Assembly: GCA_903920315.1 (NCBI GenBank)
Contig: CAIXLU010000623.1
Location: 1 to 44,839, forward strand
Origin: an uncultured Oscillochloris sp.
Lineage (GTDB): Bacteria > Chloroflexota > Chloroflexia > Chloroflexales > Chloroflexaceae
DNA length: 44,839 nucleotides
Reading direction: 5' to 3'
The position numbers and the translations under genes are program-made. Positions 18,613-27,672 of the stretch are shown here, piece after piece (position 1 is the first letter of the stretch; each line of letters opens with the position of its first letter). The notes under the pieces are model-generated. The model did no database searches, was not told the DNA's origin, and saw nothing but the letters and a program-made list of their open reading frames with translations.

Positions 18613-20693
18613 CGACGCACATACACGGTTCCGCTTATTGGTATTTTCTGTTCCATTTCTACCGGCAGCCCTATCCCGTGGCGCTGGAGTCGCTCGCGGA
18701 TGTTGGCGACAGGGGCGGTGAGTCTGGGCAGCCCGGCGGCATGGCGCAGAGCGTGGCGATCCTGTTCGCTCAGGTCACGCCACAGTTTGGCAAAGAATGG
18801 CTCGGCCTGGAGCGCAAACTCGGCGCGGGTGCGCGGGTGGTCGCTGTGCCGCCAGAGCAGTTGCGACGCAAGCTGGACGTAGAATGGCAGTCCGCCCGCC
18901 AGTTCGTCCAGTAGCACCAGATCGGCCTCGCGCAGATCAACGCCGCTGCCCGTAAAGCCGTCGCGCACCAGAGCGTGCCATTCGCCAGTGGCGAATGCGC
19001 CCAGTTCAACGGTGGTGAAGATATTGCCGAAGGGCGAGGTCAGGCCCAGCTCTTTGTAGATCGTGTCAATGGGGCGCTGGGTGGCCAGCACCAGGGCGAA
19101 GTAGCCCTGCACGCTGGCCTTCTCGCGCCAGTCGCCGCCCCAGCCCTCGAAGGCCACCAGCCGTGCGCCGATCTGCTCGAACTCGTCAATCAGGACGATT
19201 AGGCGGCGGCCACGGTCGCGTACGGTCTGGAGGCCATCATCAATCGCCCAGGGGTCGTCGTTCTCCGCGTACCGCCAGGGTGCGCTGCCAGTGGCGTGCT
19301 CGATCCCGCGCCGCAGCCCCTCGGTGATGCCCGCTGGCGTATGAAAGCGCTGGTCGGAGAGGCTGAGCGAGACGATGAGGGGTTGCTGTTCCTGCGAGCA
19401 GAACTCGTGGATGTGCTCGCGCACATAGCGTAGCAGTGAACTTTTGCCGCTGCGCCGGAAACCGACGATGGAGACGCACTGCGGTGCCATCCCGCCGATC
19501 CGGTCTTTGATGCTCATGATCTGGTCGCGCCGTCCGTAGAATATATCTGGTGGGACGGGATTTCCGGCGATGAAGGGATTGACGCCCTCGCGGGGCGGGT
19601 GCGCGGGCAGCGTGCCGTGCCACAGCCGCCCGTCGCGCACGCGCATGGTGAGGGTTGGCCGCCACCAGTCGGCACGCTCACGCTCGGCGGCGCGACGGGC
19701 GGCGGCCATCGCCTGGTCAATGCAGCCGTCTCGGCGCAACTCGGTAAGCAGGGTTGGCAGCAGGGCGCTTACGGCGGCGATGCTGATCGTGCCCTGCATG
19801 GCGACGACGGCGGGTATCCCGGTGGCTACCAGGCGTGGGCCGAGGGCGGTTAGGGGTTCCGTCCCATTGTCGCGGCCTGCGCCCTCGCAGGCAGCCAGGA
19901 TCGCCAGTTGCGGGCGCTGCTGCGCGTGCTTCAGCCGCTCGCTCAGCAGGTTGCCTGCTATCTTGTCAGCGCTGCCGTCGGATTGCTCCAGCCAGAGATA
20001 GGGTGTGCTGTCCTGGAGGCTGCCGTGAGCGACGATGATCAGTATCTCGTAGCCGTCGTGCAGGGCGCTGAGCAGGTTGGCAAGGGTTGGCGTAATGGCG
20101 GTGCCGCTGACGAGCAGGGTGTATGTGATGCTACCAAGGGCGGCGACGATTCGCTGCTGCTCCGCGCTCACATTGAGCGGAGCCAAATTGAAGCGGGAGA
20201 GGTCGGACGGGTTGGCGATCACGACCAAGGCGCGCAGATCGCGGCCCTCAGGCAGGGAGATTGGCTCGCCGGTGCCGCCGAGCTGGTAGCGCGAGAGCAG
20301 CACGCACTCGCTGAGCGCCAGCAATGCACCATCATCTGGATCCTGAAGCCACTCCCAACGCAACCCGTGCAACACCGTATCCTCGGGGTCGAGGGCCAAA
20401 CGCAGGCGCAGCGGGATGCTGTGGGCGCGGGCTTGGGCGTGGGCAGCGGTAAGGCCACGGCGAACGGACTCGTCGGCCAACAGCGCAGCGGTGAGCATCT
20501 GCCCATACTTTTGCGGGTTGAAACTCGCAACGCGTAGTGCCTCCAGATCAAAGACAACGGGCGTGGGTGATCGAATACCGAAATCCTCGTCGGCAGCGCT
20601 GGTGTCAAGGCGGAAGCTGATCTGGATGCGGTAGCCGCCGCTGGCCTCGCGCTCCAGATCGATCTTCAGGTCGGCGTAGGTGGGGGCGATCAT
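18537..20693 (-). pseudogene. CHAT-protease/AAA ATPase, 3' end replaced by transposon
   Basis: About 674 natural residues remain. The N-terminal CHAT domain has the caspase-like His and Cys in IIVAHGS (about 220) and LAILAACEGA. An AAA domain follows, with Walker A VGFRRSGKSSLL and Walker B RLIVLIDEFEQ, the STAND-like arrangement seen in defence sensors. After LQRHGI the frame enters the transposon at 18671 and runs 44 foreign residues to a stop at 18537, antisense to the recombinase gene. The end of the AAA winged-helix region and any sensor domain after it are lost. It starts 13 bases after the McrC-like gene. The stump may be inactive or deregulated; I cannot tell which. Confidence 0.8.
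18622..18671 (-). repeat. Tn3-family right terminal inverted repeat
   Basis: Inverted partner of 14526-14575 with 48 of 50 bases matching. Its outer end (GGCAGCCC) joins directly to the coding sequence of the CHAT-ATPase gene. Read on the minus strand it encodes GLPVEMEQKIPISG, which is appended to that protein. Confidence 0.95.
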
Positions 20694-20706
20694 TATGCGT
20701 CAGCTT

Positions 20707-22371
20707 TCACAGGTCAGATGTGGTGATGTCGTGCGGCGGTCTGATCGGTTTATGTGCATCGGCTCGCCCGACAATGTGGCAGAGCCGTCCATCCTGGCAG
20801 CAGTGCTGCTCGCGACTCACAATATCAACGCGCCACGGGCCGATGTGTGGCTTGGGGCAGATCAGCAGGTCGTTGGCGGTACTCTCTATCGCTTTGCCCC
20901 AGCGATTGACCAGGAGCCGCCCCTCGGCGCTGAGTGTATCCAGGAAGACCCCGTGACATGCGAGCACGACAGGCTTGCGTAAATCGGCGTGGACCTGATC
21001 GAGGAGGTGCGCCAGCACGCGCTGGGTCTCTTCGCTGGGCTGGTCGGGGCAGAGGGCGACCACGTCAATCCGAATCGTCGGGTCGAGGCTCTGGGCGGCA
21101 TCGCCTAATGGCCGCAGGCGCTGCACCAGCACCCCCGCACCATCCGCGCTCGCGGCATCATCGCTCTCGTCGGCCTGTAGGAATGCGAACAGCAGGCTAC
21201 CCCGTGTCTCACCCGTGAGGGCGAGGTCGGCCAGCATGCGCTTGATCGGCCCGCTCGGGGCGCTGTTGCGGTCGCGCTCGCGATAGTACTTCGCGTCCCA
21301 GATCACGCCTGGTTCGCGCCATGTGATCTGGCTACCTGCGCGTACCTCTGCCATAGGCGGGTCGAGTCGGCGCAGGTGGTAGTCCGGACGCACCCCCGGC
21401 ACGTGTGCCTTGGCTGGCTCGGAGCGCCAGACATCGGGCTGCTCAATGATACCTTTGTCGTGGCGAAGCTCGTAGTGGTATAGGGTGTCGCCATCGCCCC
21501 AGCGGAAGCGCAGTATGGCGGGCATCTGGGTGCCGGGATCGAGCAGTCCACGCCGGGTGAGCAGATCGGCCAGTTCAAACAAAATCCAGAGCTGGTAGAG
21601 CCGGTTGTCGCGGCGGGGATTGGCACCGAGGACATCGGCGCGGGCAGTGGAGGAACGCCGACGCAGCAGGTCGAGGGTACGGTAGCGCCGCCGCCAAGCC
21701 AGCAGGTCGTCATAGGCGCTACTGCCGCCGGGTATGCCGCCAGCGGCGACGCGGGCCTCCAGTGCCTCCATTCCACCGTTCGCACCATCGAGGCTGGCTT
21801 GAGCCGCCGTGCGGATACCGGCGAACTGCGGGAAGGTCAGTTCACGCTCACAGCGATCAATAATCACGGTGAGCGGGTGGCGCAGGCTCTCAACCCCCAC
21901 AGCTACCGTGTCACTTAGCAGGAGCCGCCGCACGTCGGCGCGATACTCCAGCAGGGTAGCTACGGTCAGGAGGTTTGCGGGGGTGGCAAAGTTACGCAGC
22001 CGCTGGCGGGCGTGGACGCTCAGGGGCGGCTCGCCGGGGCGCTCGCTCCAGCTCGCATCCAGAGTGCGCTCCCAGTCCACGCGGCCACGCCCTGGCAACT
22101 CTTCGACCACCAGGTGGTGTGGCGAGATAAAGCTAAGTCGGCGCACGATGCGAGGCAGAATCTCCTCGAAGAGCGCGGTGCGCAAGGAGAAGAGTACCGC
22201 CAGATCGCGGTAGACCTGGAGTGCTGCCGTAGTCTCCTCACGCATAAAATCCTGGTGATCGGCGAAAAGTTTGGCGTACTCACTCTCGCTGAAACGCAGC
22301 AGCAGGGCGACCATGCGGGCCTGCATCTGGCCGTAGGCCCGCTGCTCGGTTGGCGTCGGCTGATAGTGCAT
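20707..22371 (-). CDS. McrC-like PD-(D/E)XK nuclease subunit
   Basis: The 554-aa protein follows a McrB-like AAA gene, and the pair resembles the McrBC class of modification-dependent restriction. The nuclease core is VRPDYHLRRL, then PGVIWDAKYYRERD, the PD...D-x-K arrangement of McrC and related DUF2357-type proteins. The N-terminal 250 residues are helical and I do not recognise them. The start codon is preceded by GGTGA, which lies inside the arm of the palindromic repeat at 22378. It is followed 13 bases later by the CHAT-ATPase. The function is inferred from the core motif and its neighbour. Confidence 0.7.
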   Translation of the reverse strand: MHYQPTPTEQRAYGQMQARMVALLLRFSESEYAKLFADHQDFMREETTAALQVYRDLAVLFSLRTALFEEILPRIVRRLSFISPHHLVVEELPGRGRVDWERTLDASWSERPGEPPLSVHARQRLRNFATPANLLTVATLLEYRADVRRLLLSDTVAVGVESLRHPLTVIIDRCERELTFPQFAGIRTAAQASLDGANGGMEALEARVAAGGIPGGSSAYDDLLAWRRRYRTLDLLRRRSSTARADVLGANPRRDNRLYQLWILFELADLLTRRGLLDPGTQMPAILRFRWGDGDTLYHYELRHDKGIIEQPDVWRSEPAKAHVPGVRPDYHLRRLDPPMAEVRAGSQITWREPGVIWDAKYYRERDRNSAPSGPIKRMLADLALTGETRGSLLFAFLQADESDDAASADGAGVLVQRLRPLGDAAQSLDPTIRIDVVALCPDQPSEETQRVLAHLLDQVHADLRKPVVLACHGVFLDTLSAEGRLLVNRWGKAIESTANDLLICPKPHIGPWRVDIVSREQHCCQDGRLCHIVGRADAHKPIRPPHDITTSDL

Positions 22372-22377
22372 GGTGAT

Positions 22378-22433
22378 TCACCACAAAGGCACAAAGGCAC
22401 GAAGGGTTATTGCCCTCTGTCTTTTGCCTCTAT
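22378..22433. repeat. Palindromic element copy A (degraded, intergenic)
   Basis: The left arm TTCACCACAAAGGCACAAAGG is intact up to GAAGGG; the right arm (CCTCTGTCTTTTGCCTC) has decayed. It fills the gap between the McrB-like and McrC-like genes. It supplies GGTGA for the McrC-like start and reaches the McrB-like stop codon. Confidence 0.8.
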
Positions 22434-25400
22434 AGCCCCTGCTCGCTCACGAAGGCGGTCAGTCGCCGTGCGAACAGCCCGTCCGGCGCGATACCGAGGG
22501 GCGCGGGCGGGCCGAAGATTGCCCGCACCTGGGTATCAGTCAGGGCTTCGGGCCGAACGGTATCCACACTCGGATCAATCAGGCGTAGCTGGAGAAGCTG
22601 GGCGCTCTGGCGCGGCACCGAGAGCCCGCTGAGGATGGCGATGATGGCGTTACGGAGCGCAGTACTATCCTCGGGGTGGGCAATCAGGGCCAGGAGTACA
22701 CGCAGTTCGTCGCGGGCGATCACCTGGAGTTGGTCGGCGAGGGTGTCGGCCAGAGCTGCGTCGAGGGCGCGATTCCACGCCATACCGACGGCCCGACCCG
22801 CAAGGAAGTCGCGGTAGCCCGACTCGGCCTGGGCGGTGCCAAGCTGCCGGTAGATCCGCACGGCGGCGAAGATGCGCCAGAACTGGTCGCTGGCGACGCG
22901 GGCCGCCGGATCGGCGTCCTTGCCAATGTCGTAGCGCACCGGGGTGCTGCTTTCAACACTGCCAGATCGGCGCACGCTGAGGATGTTTGTCCACGTAGCA
23001 TAGCCGAGATCCGCGTCGGCGCTAAAACCGGCCAGGCCATGCTCCGCCAGACGACTGAGCGCCCCAAACAGCGCCATCGCCTGCTCCTCCTCGCGGCACT
23101 CACGACCGGGTGGCAGCACGTCAATGAAGGTGAAGCGACGCTTCATCGCCTCGCTGATCTGGTTAAGGAAATGGCGGTCGAAGCTGTTGAGCGTTCCAAT
23201 CAGCCGGAAGTCGCGCGGGAGCCGCACGGTGCGCTCTCCGTCGTCGGTGGGAAAGGTGAGCGTCGGCTGGCACTGGCCACCGAGGGTGGTGAGCAACCCG
23301 CCGAAGGCTGCATCAACCTGAGCACGGTTGAACTCGTCAATCACCAGCCAGAGACCGCGATAGCGGTTCTCCGCAGCATCAGTGTGCTCGCGGCGGGGTA
23401 GTTCGACCGGCTCGACTGGCAGGTCGCTGGAGATCTGGTAGTTCGCCAGCACCGCCCGCGTGAGGCAGCCATGCGCCACCGTATAGACCAGCGTACTCCC
23501 GCGCTCGTCGCGCTGGATCTTCGGGGCGATCCCGCCGATGACGTGGCGCACGCCCCAGTCCTCGGTGGCGGTGACGACCTCGACCAGATAGCCCTCACGG
23601 CGCAGGGATTCCTCGAAGGGTGATTCGGTCGGCGCGAGCGCCGGGTCGTTCGGCAGCGTAAGCCGCACCGTGTCGTGATCGTCGCGCCAGAGGATGCGCG
23701 GCAGGATGCGAGCCAGGTGAGTTTTGCCCGTGCCGGGGGGGCCACTGAGAATGACATGGTGTCCGGCGATCAGCGAGCGGTAGACGCGCAGGATAGTCTC
23801 GCGGTCAATCAGGAGCTCGCGCTGGATCTCGGCGATCCGCTCCTCCAGCACGGTCGGCGGCAGGGCGCGTAGCGCGGTGTCTGTTAAGATCGGCAGGTCG
23901 CTTGGCCCGCTGCGCACCCGGCGCAGGTTTGCTAGAAACGTGTTGATTGCTTGCGCCGTGGTGCGGCTGTCGTCAAGAGGTGCGAGCGCCTGCGGCAACG
24001 CCTGCCATGTGCCATCGGCATTGCGCCGCACCAGTCCGGCCTCGGCATACCAGGCGAGCAGTGGCTCGCCCAGCGGCCAGGCATCGGCGAGGTGGGGCAG
24101 ACTGTCGAAGGGTGCCTCAAGTGCGGGCAAACGGTAGTCGTCCTCACCAACGGGCACAAGCAGCGTCAGCGCACAGTAGCGCAGCAGCAGGTCAATGCTG
24201 GCGTCGCCGAGGTGCGGCCAGCGCCGGTAGTGCCCCTCGTCAAGCGGCTCCAGCAAGCGCAGGCGCAGCAGATCATCCACCAGCCGAGCCGGGTCGGGCG
24301 GCACAGTCAGCGCGATAATCGGCGGCATGACGGTGCCCATCACATCGCAGATCGCAGCCGGAGTGTAGCTCTCACCATTCAGGTGCGTGGCCAACTGCAC
24401 GTATGGTCGGAGCTTGACGCCGAGGGTGTGGGGAAGCACGGCGGGAGTGGGATCCTTATCTTTGCTGCCCTCAAGCAACGTGCGACCATTGGGCGTAATG
24501 TGCCAGCCAGGGTTCGCCTTATCGTAGGGCGCGAGATAACCCATCGTTACCGCGACTCGGTTGATGAAGAAACACAGGCTGGTGAGACCCTGCGCCGAAA
24601 GCTTGCTGCCAGCCATGCGACTTTCCACCGCATCCGCAATCTGCTGCATCGTCGCAGTGCCGTCCAGTTCGCTGATGCGGGCAAGGGCGATGCGGATCTG
24701 GTCTGCCCCGCTGAGCCCAGCGCCCACACCGGTCGTGCCTGACTCCGAGGTCGTTATCGTATCGGCATCATCTGGTGGGGCGGCGGTTTTTTCATACCAG
24801 AGTGGGAAGATTCGCGGATCATAGAAGTGAAAGTCAGCGCCGTACACAGAGGCCAGCGCCGCACGAATCTGCTCCAGCCGTCGGTCAAGATCGTACACAC
24901 TGGGATCGGCGAGGGGTGCAAACGCCTCGCCGATCATCTGCTTGTGTTTGTGGGCCATGATTGGCTCAAACGTCGCAGGGTGAACAAGGTGCAGCAGCAG
25001 TTCGCGCTGAGCATAGGCTGGCTTGACGGGAACTGAGTTCGCAAAGTCCTTGAATGCCCAGGGGTCTGCCAAATAATGATCGCGAGTCTCGGTTGAGAGC
25101 GTCTTCCAGCGTCTGACAAACCGGAGCAGGTAGGTGAGCTGAAACGGCCTGCCGATCATGAAGAACATGGCGGCCTTCGCAATGCCCGCATCAAGCGTCT
25201 GCGCGAGATCATCGGGGATGGCGACCGGCGTAGGCGACCATTTCAGCACGGTGGTAATGCTCTGGCGCTTTGCCATACCCCCAATCCCATTGGCTGGCAG
25301 GTAGTAGATATAGAGCAACTCGCCCGCAAGTTGGTATGTAGCAGGTGCCGCGTCTACGGGTGGCTCCAGAACGTCCCCGCGTAGCTGTCGGTGTAGTTTC

Positions 25401-25588
25401 TGCTCAAAGCTATCGGCGCTCACGTCGGGGTGTTCGACGAAGCGGTGGTAGAGGTCGTCGATCACTTCGGGCGACCAGATCGGCGTGCCGGGTGTGAAGA
25501 GCGAGTCGTCGGCGCGCAGGGCACTGGCGATGAAGCGCTGGGCAGCGGCGTAGACGCGAGTGGCGGCGGGGGTGGTGAGACGGGGCAT
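22430..25588 (-). CDS. McrB-like AAA+ NTPase with large N-terminal region
   Basis: The AAA+ domain of this 1,052-aa protein starts near residue 600. It has Walker A ILSGPPGTGKTHLARIL (about 610-626), Walker B GLWLVIDEFNRAQ, and the sensor region RLIGTLNSFDRHFLNQI with AMKRRFTFIDVLPP. These are features of the McrB/MoxR-type AAA_5 group. The first 600 residues are unfamiliar and would carry target recognition; they lack a recognisable 5mC-binding fold. AAGGAG precedes the ATG. With the next gene it likely forms a nucleotide-driven restriction complex that translocates DNA and activates the nuclease. It shares the operon with rloAB. Confidence 0.75.
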   Translation of the reverse strand: MPRLTTPAATRVYAAAQRFIASALRADDSLFTPGTPIWSPEVIDDLYHRFVEHPDVSADSFEQKLHRQLRGDVLEPPVDAAPATYQLAGELLYIYYLPANGIGGMAKRQSITTVLKWSPTPVAIPDDLAQTLDAGIAKAAMFFMIGRPFQLTYLLRFVRRWKTLSTETRDHYLADPWAFKDFANSVPVKPAYAQRELLLHLVHPATFEPIMAHKHKQMIGEAFAPLADPSVYDLDRRLEQIRAALASVYGADFHFYDPRIFPLWYEKTAAPPDDADTITTSESGTTGVGAGLSGADQIRIALARISELDGTATMQQIADAVESRMAGSKLSAQGLTSLCFFINRVAVTMGYLAPYDKANPGWHITPNGRTLLEGSKDKDPTPAVLPHTLGVKLRPYVQLATHLNGESYTPAAICDVMGTVMPPIIALTVPPDPARLVDDLLRLRLLEPLDEGHYRRWPHLGDASIDLLLRYCALTLLVPVGEDDYRLPALEAPFDSLPHLADAWPLGEPLLAWYAEAGLVRRNADGTWQALPQALAPLDDSRTTAQAINTFLANLRRVRSGPSDLPILTDTALRALPPTVLEERIAEIQRELLIDRETILRVYRSLIAGHHVILSGPPGTGKTHLARILPRILWRDDHDTVRLTLPNDPALAPTESPFEESLRREGYLVEVVTATEDWGVRHVIGGIAPKIQRDERGSTLVYTVAHGCLTRAVLANYQISSDLPVEPVELPRREHTDAAENRYRGLWLVIDEFNRAQVDAAFGGLLTTLGGQCQPTLTFPTDDGERTVRLPRDFRLIGTLNSFDRHFLNQISEAMKRRFTFIDVLPPGRECREEEQAMALFGALSRLAEHGLAGFSADADLGYATWTNILSVRRSGSVESSTPVRYDIGKDADPAARVASDQFWRIFAAVRIYRQLGTAQAESGYRDFLAGRAVGMAWNRALDAALADTLADQLQVIARDELRVLLALIAHPEDSTALRNAIIAILSGLSVPRQSAQLLQLRLIDPSVDTVRPEALTDTQVRAIFGPPAPLGIAPDGLFARRLTAFVSEQGL

Positions 25589-25643
25589 TGGAGCTCCTTA
25601 GACCAGATTTCAGGAAGCAGGAAGCAGGGACTGCGCCCCGTGA

Positions 25644-26312
25644 TCAAGCGCGCCGAAACTTGTTCAGCTCCTGGACGAGCAGGTGTACCGTTGTTGAGGG
25701 GTTGTCTTGCTCAGGGTTGGGCTGAGGATAACTTACAAGCAGTCGAGCAGCATTTCGAATCGCTGTTGTCTGCCTTGTACGCAATTCGTCGTACATAGTC
25801 GAGATCTTCTTCTCGTACTTTTTCTTGAGGTGGCGGCTCAACTTCGCCTTGTACTCGTCACGTAACAGCCCAGATTGAAGGTACTCAAAGTGGAGGATGT
25901 ACCAGAGCTCGAACGCCTCATTCGAGTAGGCCACTCGTAAACCGTGGCTCTCGGCAAGCTGGATGGCACGATTAAACCGGTTGGGTGGAAAGGAGTCGCG
26001 GTCAAAGACACACCATGCCTGTGCGTACCCCTGATCGTCATTGCCCTCACCCTCCTGCTTGATCGCAATCGCACGCTCAACCAGACTGTCGGTGTTATCC
26101 CCGAGCCCCTTGATCTGGACGTTGACACTCACGCGCAACTCAGCAGCCAGAGCCTCAAAGTAGTATGGCTCGGTCTTTTCTCCTTCGCAGACGATCAGAA
26201 AGCGTGGCAGATCAGCCTTGATCTCTATCGGACGCTGCAGGTAGGTCGCGAGTGGCGTTCTCTGTGCTTGCGACTTCGTCAGTTTCGGCTTTGAGGTCTT
26301 CTTGCTCGGCAT
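25644..26312 (-). CDS. rloB: RloB-like TOPRIM-type protein
   Basis: The signature RFLIVCEGEKTEPYYFEAL, followed by the acidic CVFDRDSFP, is a TOPRIM-like active site. SNEAFELWYILHFEY is the family hallmark of RloB. These proteins pair with RloA in AbiL-like/RloAB phage-defence modules. The start at 26312 has GGAG six bases upstream; the TTG at 26318 is less likely. The gene overlaps the end of rloA by about 100 bases, an unusually long overlap that implies tight coupling. The 222-aa length is normal. Confidence 0.85.
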   Translation of the reverse strand: MPSKKTSKPKLTKSQAQRTPLATYLQRPIEIKADLPRFLIVCEGEKTEPYYFEALAAELRVSVNVQIKGLGDNTDSLVERAIAIKQEGEGNDDQGYAQAWCVFDRDSFPPNRFNRAIQLAESHGLRVAYSNEAFELWYILHFEYLQSGLLRDEYKAKLSRHLKKKYEKKISTMYDELRTRQTTAIRNAARLLVSYPQPNPEQDNPSTTVHLLVQELNKFRRA

Positions 26313-27582
26313 CAGCAACTCCGATCACTGCGCGCAACATGCCCAGGTAGGGGATCGCACCGTAACGCCCTGCGATGTAGTTCTTCTCGTATGCAGCGTC
26401 ATTGCGGGCTTTATATTCCACCAGCGAGTAGAGCGTCGACTCACCGCGCCGGGATTTCTCGACAAACCAGATCTGGTCGCGGCGGAACAGGTCGCTTCCC
26501 AGCAGATTGGTGTCGTGGGTGGTGAAGATGAGTTGGGCGTGCTTCGGGTTTGTCTCCGGCGAGTTGAAGATGCCGACAATCGCGCAGGTTAAGATCGGGT
26601 GCAGCCGGGCGTCCATCTCGTCGATCACGAGCGGGACGCCGCTGCGCAGCGCAGCAAGAATTGGTTCGGCCAATGTAAAGAGGCGGCGTGTGCCTTGCGA
26701 CTCGTTGGCGAGCAGATCGAAGAGCTCCGTTCCAACGACGCCTCCTTTCTCATCATACTTCGAGTGCGTGGTACGAACACGTGTTGAACCGCCAATGGTT
26801 GCAATCCGTACGTTTCCGTCATCATCACGAAGCTGTAATTCCTGTAGAGGCTCACGCTCAAGGTACATGTCCTCAATCCCAAGGTCAAGTCTGCGAACAA
26901 AGTCGATGAGATCTAGTGGGAGCTCCTCGCTACCATAACGTTGCACAAGCCGCCGCTGGGTTGAGCTATCATCGACACCAGCATTCACGGTCATCTTCTC
27001 AAACCACTCTAGGATCTTGCCGGCGCGTTTGCCATTCCACTGAGCAGTTGCAGAGAGAAAGAGTGCATTGGGGCGGGTGCGCTCTTCAACGCCGTCGCCC
27101 TCTTTGAAGGTGCGCCGGTTAACCCGGATCTCCTCGTGGGCGCGCTCGAAGAGGTATGCCTCTTTTTTGCCGGTCGCCGCGTAGAGCCACTCCTCTTCGA
27201 CTTGCCTGCGGCTCACGAGAAAGCCATAGCGATAGATCGTACCCTGTTGAACAAAGACGATCTCGAATCGCGAGGGCGACTTCTCGGTTTCGGTGCTTAG
27301 CCGATAGGGAGTGATATTCACCGGCTCACGCAGGCTGGTCTCACGCGATGAGTTGAGGATGTAGCTGCGCATGAAGCTCAGCGCGGCAACCAGGTTGCTC
27401 TTGCCGCTGGCGTTTGCACCGTAGATCGCTGCGCTTGTGAGCAGCTTGAGGTCGTCGCGGGGCTGAAAAACATTCGAGCTGTCGAGGGTCGGCGGCTTTG
27501 AGGATAGGTCGGCGGCAAGCATGCTGAGCGTCACCCGATCTTTGAAGGAGCGGTAGTTCTCAACGCTGAATGCGACAAGCAT
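26212..27582 (-). CDS. rloA: RloA-like ABC/SMC-type ATPase
   Basis: The 456-aa protein has the AAA_15/AAA_21 layout. It starts with the strand MLVAFSVENYRSFKDRVTLSML and has Walker A IYGANASGKSNLVAAL at about residues 50-66. The C-terminal LVIDEMDARLHP (Walker B) is followed by QLIFTTHDTNLL (switch His). Together with RloB it forms a two-gene defence module; the ATPase probably senses infection and the TOPRIM protein acts on nucleic acid. It is the first gene of its unit, directly after a good promoter. The C-terminal 100 residues overlap rloB. Confidence 0.85.
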   Translation of the reverse strand: MLVAFSVENYRSFKDRVTLSMLAADLSSKPPTLDSSNVFQPRDDLKLLTSAAIYGANASGKSNLVAALSFMRSYILNSSRETSLREPVNITPYRLSTETEKSPSRFEIVFVQQGTIYRYGFLVSRRQVEEEWLYAATGKKEAYLFERAHEEIRVNRRTFKEGDGVEERTRPNALFLSATAQWNGKRAGKILEWFEKMTVNAGVDDSSTQRRLVQRYGSEELPLDLIDFVRRLDLGIEDMYLEREPLQELQLRDDDGNVRIATIGGSTRVRTTHSKYDEKGGVVGTELFDLLANESQGTRRLFTLAEPILAALRSGVPLVIDEMDARLHPILTCAIVGIFNSPETNPKHAQLIFTTHDTNLLGSDLFRRDQIWFVEKSRRGESTLYSLVEYKARNDAAYEKNYIAGRYGAIPYLGMLRAVIGVADAEQEDLKAETDEVASTENATRDLPAASDRDQG

Positions 27583-27637
27583 GTTGCACTCTTTCTACCA
27601 CCATGTGGTCTCTTTTGTGATTCTCACACACAAGACC

Positions 27638-27666
27638 ATTGTATATGTACATATCATGGTCGTCAA
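27638..27666 (-). promoter_or_regulatory. Promoter for rloA-rloB-McrBC-like-CHAT unit
   Basis: On the minus strand TTGACG (27666-27661) and TACAAT (27643-27638) are separated by 17 bases, close to sigma70 consensus. Transcription would begin near 27631, about 50 bases before the rloA ATG. The spacer contains the 12-bp palindrome ATATGTACATAT, a possible operator. The promoter separates rloA and the genes after it from the methylase upstream. Confidence 0.7.
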
Positions 27667-27672
27667 TTTGGT

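Larger units (their letters stand above)
14526..18671. mobile_element. Tn3-family transposon with tyrosine recombinase (TnpI-type)
   Basis: The 4,146-bp element is bounded by 50-bp inverted repeats with two mismatches. It contains tnpA (minus), a divergent tyrosine recombinase (plus) and a palindromic site between them, and no cargo gene. Tn3-family elements move by replicative transposition, and the recombinase resolves the cointegrate. TnpI-type elements such as Tn4430 use a tyrosine recombinase for this. The 5-bp flanks differ (AGGAT left, TATCC right), so this is not a simple insertion. Left is the CRISPR array, right a truncated CHAT-ATPase gene. All parts look intact, so it may still be active. 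Confidence 0.93.

Noticed and set aside
14521-18676. Simple 5-bp target duplication for the Tn3 element
   Set aside because: AGGAT and TATCC do not match as direct repeats. ATCC is shared only in inverted sense with a one-base offset, too weak to claim a specific mechanism.
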